The notes beneath the pieces were generated by a model, which saw only the letters and a list, made by a program, of their open reading frames with translations, had not been told where the DNA came from and did no database searches. Of a stretch of DNA of 64,000 nt, positions 1 to 9,821 are shown one piece after another. Every line of letters begins with the position of its first letter. Positions within the stretch are counted from its first letter, which is position 1. The position numbers and the translations under genes were made by a program. Source of the DNA: Asterochloris sp. CNOR1. Taxonomy: Eukaryota; Chlorophyta; Trebouxiophyceae; Trebouxiales; Trebouxiaceae. The stretch is taken from the NCBI GenBank assembly GCA_963969365.1, contig OZ017760.1, positions 1,860,001-1,924,000 on the forward strand, in the 5' to 3' direction.

Positions 1-224
1 CGCATGCATGCAATGCAGTGGGCTCACTGTTCATGGACGAGTCGCCAACTGCTGCAACTGCCACGAGCAGAGTGCAGCTAAGGGACAGGTTGCTAAAAAA
101 GGGTGTCCCGAGCTTCATGCCCATCTCACAGCGAAGTCCACCGTACAGGTCGTCTGCCGCTGGCAGCCAAGCAGGTGCTGCGCGCTGCAGCCATTGCTCC
201 CTGACTGCTGCGTGCTTTGTGCAG

Positions 225-3200
225 GTCATCACAGGCTTCCTGGGGTCTGGCAAGACCACCCTGCTGAACAACATCCTGACTCGGCAGCAGGGCAAGCGGG
301 TGGCAGTCATTGAAAATGAGGTGAGGCAGGAGATGCCCTGCGTACGCTCTGCATCGAGGCGGCCCTGCAGAGCAGTGCAAATCTGTAGGCGAGCCTGCTG
401 TGTGGCCCAGTCATCATGTCAAGACACAGAAGGAGCAGCCAGCAGGACACACGCTGCTGCTATGCCATGAATAGCTGCTGTGCATGCTCCGTCAGCTTGT
501 TACTCATATTGCAGTGCCAGAGGCAGAGCCAGTGGCTCAAGCTCGGTGGTCACATCTGCCTTGCCTCTTCTGCCAGCAGGTTCTGGCTTGACCCCGATTG
601 CCCTCTGCCTGCAGTATGGCCAGATCGACATCGACAGCAGCCTGGTTGCCAGCGTCGACAAACTGCAGGACTCAGGCCAGGTCAGCTCCTTGGATCAGGC
701 TGCCCTGCACTCATGCAGTGCCTTGCAGCAAGCCCTAGAATGGCGCTTTTGATGATGACTGACACTGCCTGAGGCTGCCCTCTAGCGTGCAGCCTCCTGC
801 TGTGGTTCAAGGCTATGTCCATGACGGCAGTGATTGCTGCACTTCTGCATTGCACTGCTGGCAGTGGTGCTGGTCTCAGGCCATGGAGTGCTCCAGTCCC
901 TGCCCTGCAGATCATGATGCTCAACAACGGATGCATGTGCTGCACAGTGAAGGAGGACCTCTTGAAGATGCTGTTTGAGCTGGTGAGTCGCCTGCCTGGT
1001 GCCCTCTGCCTGTATAAAGGCACACCTCTTCCATTGTTGTTGCGTCATGTTCATTTGTTGTTGTTGGCGCTGGAGGTGCCTCCTCATGTGCTGGGCTCAA
1101 CTTGATGCAGCTGTATTCTAGCTGTGGGCCTGCCCCGCAACCACTGGCTGTGTCTGGTAATGAGCTTCTTTTTTTGCAGCTGCTCTTTGGCTGTGGGCGT
1201 TTGTGCAGAAACGGTCTGCGCAGACCTAAATCCCTTGGTGTACAGGCATACAGCTTGTCTGCTCAGTCAGGCCTGCAGGGACCACCAGTAGGTGGCGACG
1301 ATCTCAGCTGCCCGCCTCCTTGCAGCAGGCATGACCGCCTCAGCCCTGGCTGGCTGCCTGCAATTCAACGGCAAGCCTGCAGGCCTAGGGATTACCGGAC
1401 CTGAGGCAGGTGCCAAAGTTGACCATTGTGCAGCCTGCCAGGCTGCAGCCCACAGAGAGGTCTGTGCAGGCTAAGGCCTGGAGCTCTCTTCAAGCTGTGT
1501 GTGACTGTTGTTTCCCTGCCTGCCTGCAGTCGCAGCGGGAACCCCGTCCGGAGCATGTGATTGTGGAGACAACAGGCATGGCCAAGCCCCTGCCCATTTT
1601 GACCAGCTTCATGATGTGGGACGTGGCCCAGCACTTTGACCTGGACGGTAAGCTGCTGTGCATGCCTTGCTGGGCAGGAGACTGATGGCAGTCACTTATG
1701 TCACAGCATATGCAGCAGTCTGATTGTCAAGCAGAAGTCTTGGGGACGGGTCTCGTCATGGCCCTCGGCGTCATGCTGGTGGCCCAGCCTCTGCTTCAGA
1801 TTGTGAGTTGCTGTCTACCAGTTTGCACCAGGTCAAAGGTGGGGCAGGGACAGGGGGAGACAGTGCCAGGCCTCCAGCTGTAAGGCCCCTGGGCTGGGAT
1901 GTGGGTGGGATGGGACTGTGGCTGTGGCTGCAATCTGCATGGTGGGTGGCTCTGACTTGCATCAGCACAAGCAGCAAGCAGCAAGCAGATGGCTCACTGG
2001 ATTGGGCTCCGCTGTGACACTGTATGCTGTCCCTTCCCTGCAGGCGTCGTCACAGTGGTCGATGCCAAGCATGTGGTGCGCCACCTGGACGCCAAGCCAG
2101 AGGTTGACGAGGAGCCCAATGAGGCCATCTCCCAGATTGCCTATGCTGACCGGATCATCCTCAACAAGACTGACCTGGTGGGGCTTGTGCCCTTTGTGGC
2201 TACCATCTGCATCCATGGCCTGCCCCACATCGTCTGTGCTGATGTGAGGAGCTTCAGAACCTGGATTGGTGCATCACAGTAAATGCAATGCAGAAGAGAA
2301 CTTCCAAAGCAACGCCTCTTTGATATATTCAGAGATGCTGACAGATGTTGTGGTCGCTCTGCAGGTCAGCCCCGAGGAGCTGCACAGCCTCGAAGGGCGC
2401 CTCAGCAGAATCAACCAGCTGGCTCGATTCCAGAAGGCAGTGAAGGCTGAGGTACCCCTGGACTTTGTGCTGGGCGTTGGCGGGCACGACTTGGACAGCG
2501 TGGGGAAGGAGCTGAGCAGGGTAAGTGGGTTTGAGGGGAGCATTTGAGGGAGCGGCTCTGGCCCATGCCCTTCTGTGGTGCTGGTGAGGCACTGCACGCA
2601 GATCATTGTAGCCTGGTCCCCATGTCGGGCGCAGGGTGGACAGCATGGATCAAAGTTTGAGCAGGTTTACTGGTTGGCTGGCCACATGATGTCTGATGTA
2701 AGAAACGCTCATTGCTGCATTCGCAGCACATGACTCAAAGGCCCAGACAGCAGGGCAGGGGTGCCAGGCAGAAGTGGCATTGACATTGGGATTTAGGAGA
2801 GAGGAATGGGAGGACTCTGCCGCACAAGCAGGATGACGCACTGATGGCAGGCATGACGTGAACAGCACGCATCTGAGCACAAAAAGGGTGTTGGCAGCCC
2901 ATGGACCCTGAGGTGCTGCATTAGTGCAATTTAGGCAGATCAGCCTTTGGCTTGTGCAGTGCACAGCCTTGGAGAGCCTACCTTGGTACAGTGGGGCTGC
3001 GCCTGTGAAAGCCCCTGAAGGTTGCCTGCTGAGACTGAAGCACTCTTGAAGCGGCTGCCACTCACATCATGACAAGCACCACAGCCACCGTGATTGCTGC
3101 ACAAGCCTCACACACTGCCCCCGCACCGATTCAGGAGCCAGTATGTTGTGACAGAGCCACAATCAACATGAGGAGCACCACAGTCACACCCATCTAGTTG

Positions 3201-4604
3201 CTGAGCATGCCTCACATGCCGCCCCCGCAGCGTAGCAGGAGCTAGAGCACTCCCCCTGCAACATCATGAGCAGCATTGCAGCCACTCATGTCTAGGTGCC
3301 AGGCAAGCCTCACACACTGCACCTCTACTAATGCAGGAGCCAGAGCAAGTACAAAACCACTCACACCATGAGGAGCACCACAGCCATTCGCACCACGAGG
3401 AAGAGTCCCACTCACATCATGAGGAGCACACCCACACCCACTCCCACACAGAGAGCCACTCCCACAGTCACCACGACCACAGTCACCACGATCACAAGCA
3501 CGCCGATGACGTCAGCTCCTTCAGTCTGATCATAGACGAGCCCCTGGATGGGTACAGCGTCGAGTACTGGCTGCAAGAGCTGCAGACCTTTGCAGAGTGA
3601 GTCTGGGGGCTGCTATGGGTTTCTACTGAGATGTGTGCCTACAGGGGCTGCTCCAGGCTTGCGGTTGGTGCAGAGCTTCAGCTTGAATGACAATTTGTGC
3701 TTTCTAATGGCTATGGCACAGAGGTCTGGCTGCCAGAGCTGCGAGACTTTGAAATGTGAGTCTGGGACTGCCTGCCTGGCTGAGAGTACAGCACAGGATG
3801 CTGGCTCCTGAAGCTGCTGCAGGGCTCAGAGTGAGTGTAGGGCTGCTTGTGTCTTGTCAGGGCGCGGCCTGGTCCAGGGCTTACCACTCAGTATGCGTCT
3901 GGGCTGCTGCAAAGCTGCCAAGGTGAGCAGCTTTGGCCTGCTTGAGAAGATCCCTCAAAGGGGGGCAGCGGCTCCTCTGCTGGCCACTGCACATGGAGCA
4001 TGTGAAGGCTGCAGGTGGGCGCTCAAATGGGTCACAGCTACAGCTGCTTGCATGTCTGGCTGAGATAGGTGTGTCTGCTGCGTGTCTGTGCTTGAAGCAG
4101 CCCGGCTGCTGTGCAAAGACACGCCCTTCAAGCTGTCCGGGAACTGAGGTGCCGCCCCCTTGCCTGCAGTGACCTGTACAGAATGAAGGGGTTCCTCAAC
4201 ATCGCTGGTGAAGACTCCCGAATCGTTTTCCAGGCAAGCCTGCCTGGAGGCTTCTTGTGAAGTGAACTGGTTCCTGTTAGACTGCCTTGCCTCGCATATG
4301 GCCCCATGCACAGGGTCTGTGGTAAAAGGTGCTGCTGCTGCACAACTAGCTGTGCACCACTTGCCCTAAACCCTAAACCTGTGCCAACTATGTGCAGGGT
4401 GTGCATGGGATGGTTTCAATGGATGCTGACCATGCCTGGGGACCAAATGAGCAGCGCCAGTCGCGACTGGTGTTCATTGGCCGCAAATTAGAGGAGGACA
4501 TGATCAAGGAGGGCTGGCTGGCATGCCGTGTCAGACAGCCCGGGCAGGGGGGGAGCAACGGCCAGGGTGGCTGGCAGCTAGAGTCCTCATCAGCTGTAGC
4601 ATGA
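225..4604 (+). CDS. CobW/ZNG1-type GTPase (zinc metallochaperone family), 5' end unresolved
   Basis: P-loop GTPase of the COG0523/CobW family; the eukaryotic ZNG1 branch delivers zinc to client enzymes. Exons I could chain in frame: 225-320, 615-680, 911-982, 1530-1647, 2044-2177, 2365-2520, 3337-3596, 4170-4233, 4398-4604 (390 residues). Seen in order: Walker [10 protein letters not shown], the family CxCC metal motif in NGCMCC, the ETTG loop, the NKTDL base-recognition motif, a His-rich linker of HH/SHSHH repeats, then a CobW_C domain containing the RMKGFL motif. The length matches ZNG1 proteins apart from a missing N-terminal stub, whose exon lies before position 225 or off the window. The intron after 4233 starts with GC (GCAAGC) instead of GT. 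The introns around the His-rich exon contain decayed copies of its edges. Family assignment is firm; zinc as substrate is inferred from family and His-rich linker. Confidence 0.9.
3059..3343 (+). repeat. Three decayed upstream copies of the His-rich exon start
   Basis: Segments at about 3059-3141, 3155-3246 and 3261-3343 each repeat a CATCATGA..GAGCA..CACAGCCAC-like stretch followed by GCCTCACA..GC and a GCAGGAGC(C/T)AG-like acceptor region. They lie directly before the real acceptor at 3336/3337 and resemble the real exon, which holds the same His/Glu codons. Stops interrupt the copies, so they look like non-coding remnants. Confidence 0.65.
3548..3771 (+). repeat. Exon-end plus donor duplication, period 159 bp
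   Basis: 3548-3612 (end of the His-rich exon, donor GTGAGTCTGGG) reappears at 3707-3771 with the same layout, including an intact GTGAGTCTGGG. The copied reading frame keeps the Trp-Leu..Glu-Leu pattern. A weaker third copy may lie near 3798-3850 (..CAGAGTGAGTGTAGGGCTGC). Confidence 0.75.
4364..4380. repeat. Interstitial telomere-like tract (CCCTAAA)2CCT
   Basis: Two exact CCCTAAA units plus a partial unit, the plant/algal telomere repeat, lie 17 bp upstream of the acceptor at 4397 in the last intron of the CobW gene. Confidence 0.75.
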
Positions 4605-5237
4605 GTGTGGGCCTCATGCAGTTGAAGTCGACACTGCACGGAGGAGAGCTGGGCCTGACTGATGTGCTCATCCCCAGTACACATGCATGCACTGCCCTGC
4701 CAAAGCCGTACAGACCACCACAACTGTTGTCACAGTAGTGCACTGCTCTGCATGTAATGGTGCTCAAGTGGCACAGCCAGAGGCATGAAGCTTGTTTTGC
4801 CTCTGGAAACTTTCAGCAGGTCTGATTTATCGTCTGGGCGCCAAAACAAGAGAGGCTCGCTGCATCACAAGCATGCATTGCTGCTGAAGTACTGCATGTT
4901 GGGCATGTCTATGATGCAGAGGCTTGTGCGCCACACCCCCTGCGCCAGCTGCAATCAGCCCCAGTACTTCTGGAACCTCGTCACTCTGACGGAAGGGCAT
5001 CATCACATCTGTGGTCTTGATGCCAACATGTGGCAAGCTGGACCCGGATCACACAGACGCACTTCCCGCTGAAATGGGAAGAAAGAAAAAGACATGGTCT
5101 GCTCTCTGTGATCTCAGCGGGCTGTCCGCAGGAGGCCTGCAACAAAAATGGATTAGCTGGTGAACATGCATAAAGTCTTGAAGTTCTGGGGGTAGACAAC
5201 CCCCTAGTGCGCACCAGATCTGCTGCAAGCAGGGTGC
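4605..5237. other. Intergenic: CobW 3' end to UBX gene start
   Basis: No convincing gene. A TGTAA at 4753-4757, the usual chlorophyte polyadenylation signal, sits about 150 bp after the CobW stop. An open frame from 4785 holds a Cys-x2-Cys-like patch but no recognisable domain; upstream exons of the UBX gene could lie here. Confidence 0.4.
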
Positions 5238-6949
5238 ATGAAGTTCAGCAGTGACTTGAGCGAGGAGGAAAGGAGGCAGCAGATGCAGGCTGCTCGCCAG
5301 CATTTGCAGGAGCAGCACCAGCAGGACAGCCATGAATACCTGCAAAGCCGGGTGCAGAAGCAGCGCGCTGCAAGTGTCAAGGCCGCACAAGAGCTGGCGA
5401 GGCGCAGGGATGCTGTAAAGCAGGAGCAGGACCGACATGCTTTGGAGGAGGCAGCAGCCAGGTAAAATGTTTGTGCTGCCTCTGACCCAAGCGCTGCGGC
5501 ATGCCTCAGTTGTGCCTGGACCTAGCATGCTGGTGCAGCCGGCATTTTCAACATTGCGTGTGGGTGGTGTGCCATCCGTAGAGCACTTGTGTTCTGATGA
5601 CCTGTCTGGCCAGGAATGTCGGTCTGCTGCGGACAGCTTGCCTGGCATGCAGCTCATTCATGATTTCAGAAGGCAGCAGCCAGACTCCTAAAGGTGGAAA
5701 CCGATGATCACTCCAGGAGGCAGAAGCCACCCAGCTTGCACTGCCTGTAGCTGAACGGGCAACTCCAGGAGGAGCAGGGCACTTGCTAACCTCAAACTTT
5801 TGACAGGATGCCCCTTGCAGAGGATGTATTGGGCTGAGTGTAGGCTGACAATGGAGCAGGTGGCCTGCCAAACAATGACCACAGCAGAGCCGCAGCAGTG
5901 CCGCAGCAGAGCACAATCCCTCTGCCACCATGCAATCACTTCTGCTGCAGACTCAGACAGCAGCAGGTAGAGGCTGAGCAGCTAGCGCAGCTTGAAGCAG
6001 AGAGGGCACTGCGAGAGGAGCAGGACAAGGAGTATGCCGAGGGGCTGGCACTGGACCAGGCCGTTGAGCAGCAAGCAGAGGAGGACAGGTGACGGCGGTG
6101 GCTGCAAGAGTCTGCAGGTCCACAGATGCCCCACAAGGCAGTGAGTCCTCATATGAAGGCAGGGTTTTGCTGAGCTTGGAATTTTTGCCTAAGGAAAGGG
6201 AGGGCACCCGCTCTGTGGACGCCAGGACCAGGCAACAGCAATAGAGCAGGAAGGACACACACATCATTGCCTTGATGCAGAGGTGAACCATGCACCTGCA
6301 CTGTCTGGGCATGGTGCAGAACAGGCTTCACGAGGCCACAGGTGGGTGGGAAGGAGCCTAGCACTATTTCTCAGCCCACTTGGCTATTCAGTCTTTGGAC
6401 ACGGTGATTTCTGGTGTGCAGCAAGCATGTTTTGCTGAAAGTACCCTTGCTGGTCCTTGCATGCAGGCTGAGAGCCCAGGCAGATCGGCAGCGCGAGCTG
6501 CAAGAGCACAGAGACAAATGCAGGCAGCGCGCTGATCAGCAGGTCTGGCCTATGGTGATGTTCCTGACCACCTGTGTTGATCAGAACAAACTGCACCCCA
6601 CCCATACGTTCATCTCAACTGCCACGATGTGCTTACCAACTAAGCCTGAGGTGGAGCCACTGCCACAACAATGGCTGTCCTGCTGCAGGCCTGGAACACG
6701 TCTGAGCCTTGCACACATATTGCTGTGAGGCTTCCCAATGGTAGCAAAGTCAGCCAGCAATTCCCTCTTGCCTGCAGCCTGAACGATGTCAGACATTGGG
6801 TTCAGTGCCAAGAGGAGTTCCCTCTGTGGGAAAATGACGAGTGGCTTCTAGCAACTGCATACCCCCGCTGCCCACTGCAAGATTTCACCTGCACCCTGGC
6901 AGATGCTGGCCTGCATGAAAACACAATTTTGCTGGTGCAGCACACATAG
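5238..6949 (+). CDS. UBX-domain protein (p97/Cdc48 cofactor type)
   Basis: Exons 5238-5461, 5951-6088, 6467-6542 and 6689-6949 join with matching phases into 232 residues starting at the ATG at 5238. Residues about 1-145 are a highly charged Glu/Gln/Arg coiled coil that includes EEQDKEYAEGLALDQ, the segment that precedes the UBX domain in FAF1/FAF2/PUX-type proteins. Residues about 147-232 form a ubiquitin-like UBX fold (VRLPNGSKVSQQF near its start, ending just after NTILLVQ). UBX domains dock on p97/Cdc48 and link it to ubiquitylated substrates. FAF2-like relatives also carry UBA and UAS domains; none is visible, so either this is a short form or 5' exons in 4.6-5.2 kb were missed. The canonical FPR p97-contact motif was not located. 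Confidence 0.82.
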
Positions 6950-7284
6950 CTTAACACTCCATATGGTGGATGTATCAGTACAAGTGAATTCCTGTTGTAT
7001 CTTGAAGCCCTGCGGCAGCTAGTGAAAAGCTGGACAGAACAGGACTCTGCAGTGATTGCAATTCTAAACAAAAGGAAAAGGAGTGCAGCATCATGGTTCA
7101 TCTGAGAAAGGCTTTCTACAGCGCTCAGCACCGTGGATCCTCCACAGCAGCTTGTCATGTGTGCTTTAACAGCTGCTGGGTGGCAGCACAGCTCACTATG
7201 CTGCCAGAACCAGGCCACAGGGCCTACGTCCAAGCTCTGGTGCTCCGCTCAAAATCTCTAAGGCTTCAAGTCAGGGCCTGAAGT
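6950..7284. other. Convergent 3' intergenic spacer
   Basis: Lies between the stops of the UBX gene (+) and the MAPR gene (-). Nothing gene-like was recognised. Confidence 0.5.
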
Positions 7285-9586
7285 CTAGTCTGTCACCTCT
7301 CCAATGATGGGGTACTTGAACTCAAACTTAGCTGCAGCAAGTGACACATGTTCTCAGTATGGGTGGAGAGTCGACAAGCAACGGCACACCAGGTGGAAGC
7401 TCTGATAGCCCACCTTCCCACTCCAACAAAGTCTCCTCCTCTGCCTTGCTGAGATCTTCAAGGTTGCTATGACAGTCCTCCACTTCTGTGGATACCTTGG
7501 CAAAGGCAAAGGCGCACTCCTTCCCAGCAAAGGGGTACACGCCATCTGGGCCATAGAAGACTGCGCCTGCAGGGATCACAGAGAGTAGACAGAGTGGGCT
7601 TGATAGATGAGCAACAGAGATGGTGGCAGTCAATCGGGTGCAGCCACTGGCTCTGCCTGCAGGCGAGTTTGACAAGGTGGGCTGTGCAGTATTGGGCATG
7701 AGCTCGCATTGAGTACTGCTGAAACTTAGCTTGTTGCAGCAGCAGCAAGGGCAGTAGATGGGGTCATGGCCTGCTGGCCTGATTGCAAGCTGTGCTAAGA
7801 ACTCCAGCTGCCACTGTCTTTATCATACCACCAGTTTTGCACTAATGTGCATGAAATGGTGCCAACACTGCGTTCCAGCGCTGGCTGCACCACAGGGTGG
7901 TGGCAGGACACCTTGACAAAGCAGCATGTTCACACGAGAAACCTTCAAGTCAGAGATCTTCCACTGTTATTGCCTGGCTGCCTCACCTGTGCTGACATCA
8001 AAGACCACACCGCGGATGGCCAGCAGGATGGGTTTGCTGGGGTTTGAGCCATCATACTGCGCCAGCTCCTTCATGGTGAAATCTTTCAGGGGCACAATCT
8101 ACATACCAGCAAGCATTCCTTCATGTGCATGATGCTTTTGGCACTGAGGGCCCACTCATGTGCTGGAGCAGTTGACACAGCATGAGGCTGCCTGGGCAGC
8201 TCTGGCGGCTGTGTCGCCACCAGCTGGTGCAGTGGCAGAGCGCGTGAGGCACTGCCTGAGACCGCTCTGTACAGGACCTGACAAGAGCAACTGCTGGAGT
8301 TCGACACCACAGCAGGTGCAGGGATGCAGCACAGTCAGGGGATCACTTGAGTTCCACCAGCAGGGTAGCGTGTCCCTGAAACTTGCAACCACCTGCCTGA
8401 CGGAACAGGGCAGGCGCAATGGCAGAAGACTTCTGGCGCAGCCAGAGACTGATAAGGGTGCACAAAGCCGCAAGGCAGCCCGCCCAGTCCAGGGTTGTGG
8501 CTCCGTCCAGAGTACTGGACCGGCCCCCTCAGGTGCTCATCCACCTGGCCCGCAATGCCAGTCCATGCAATCGTTCAGAACCGTTGTCGCTGGCACGCCC
8601 TGTCCGTGCTACTGGACAGAAGCAGCCTCGCCACGCCTTTTCCCCACCACGTCACACTTTTGAGCACGACACATCTCCGTGGATGAGTGTGCCTCCTTCA
8701 AGGCAGCAGCACGCTTCCTCTCACCAGCCACCCACCTGCCCAACTATGCCGTACTTCTCAGCAAAGCGTGTCTCCCAGTCTTTGAGGGTCTCCATCTCCC
8801 GCACAGTGCAGTCTGACAACAGGTCATTGCAGTCCTCAGCGCTGATCTTCATCTTGGCCAGAGCTCGTGAGCACTCCTTGCCAGCAAACACATGGTAGCC
8901 GCCGCCTGCAGGGGCGAAGCTGCGCAGTGAAAACAGCTTACAAGAGGGCCACCTGTCGGGATAAATTAGAGCCCGCCTTGTGCAGCGCTGGCTGACCAGG
9001 GCACAAGGACAGCCAATATATGGTGGCCAGGCAGCGCAGGCATCAGCTAGTAAGGCAGAGCTGATTGAGCCACCTATAGGGGCCAAATTGCACTCCAGCA
9101 GCATGTGTGGCCAGGCAATCATGCATATGCCGGCAGTTGCAGAGCAAGTCAGATCAGCGAGTTGCAGACCTGGCTGTGCTGCAGCACAACGTAAAGCAGC
9201 AGGGCAGGCACGGCCGCAAAGTGGCTCTGCACCAGCAGTTGTTGCTGCTGGGCGCAGGGTGCGCCCACACATGTACAGCTGTTAGTGCATTGCTGTGTTG
9301 TGTCAGCCCAAGCCTGTTCCTCACCAACGCCATAGAAGTCCTTGCCCTCTGTGACATCATAGACCTTGCCTCTCACTGCTAGCAGCAGCGGCATGAAAGG
9401 ATCCCTGCCATCATACTTGCGCAGTGACTGCAAGCTTATGTCTCCGATCTGCTTGGGCATATAAACTAGCGGCTCTGGAGCTCTATAAGTGATGAGGTTC
9501 TTAATCCAGAGGATCAAAATTGTTGCCAAGAAGACAGTTGCAGCTGCATGAGGTAGTTCAACTGAGGTGTCAGTGTCAAGCTGCAT
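7285..9586 (-). CDS. Membrane-anchored protein with two tandem MAPR (cytochrome b5-like) domains
   Basis: Exons on the minus strand, 5' to 3': 9586-9325, 8905-8736, 8098-7987, 7566-7414, 7331-7285. All phases agree and give a complete 247-residue protein from an ATG at 9586 to TAG at 7285. Residues about 15-33 are a hydrophobic anchor (VFLATILILWIK). Two repeats follow, each with the membrane-associated progesterone-receptor (MAPR) signature: a YDG..P...LLA(V/I)RG.V(Y/F)DV segment, a FYG....Y..FAGKEC segment, then a D(C/L)..L helix and a W..(K/R)F..KY.I(I/V)G close. The tyrosines in the FYG..Y segment match the haem-ligating Tyr region of PGRMC1. Most MAPR proteins have one such domain. A role in haem binding or sterol/P450 support at the ER is known for the family; for this protein it is inferred. 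Confidence 0.92.
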
Positions 9587-9821
9587 ATCTTGGACACTGT
9601 ACAGGCCAGGTGCAACAGAGATCTGGCTGCAGACTGATCTGAGCTGGCAGCTTGCCTGTTAGCCAGACGTTGTCTTGGTAGGCCTGCAGGAAAGGCTGCC
9701 ACATAGCACGTGAGGAAGCTTACAGAGTATCTCTCTCGCTGGGAATCTGGCAGCAGGTCTGACTCCAAAATATTGGGATCACTGATTGACTGGGAATGCC
9801 ACGAGATCTCAACAGAGAAGC

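Noticed and set aside
9149-9586. Reading the first MAPR exon as an intronless 145-residue protein
   Set aside because: The frame runs through a GTGAGG donor at 9324 into sequence unlike the family, whereas splicing to 8905 restores the FAGKEC motif in phase.
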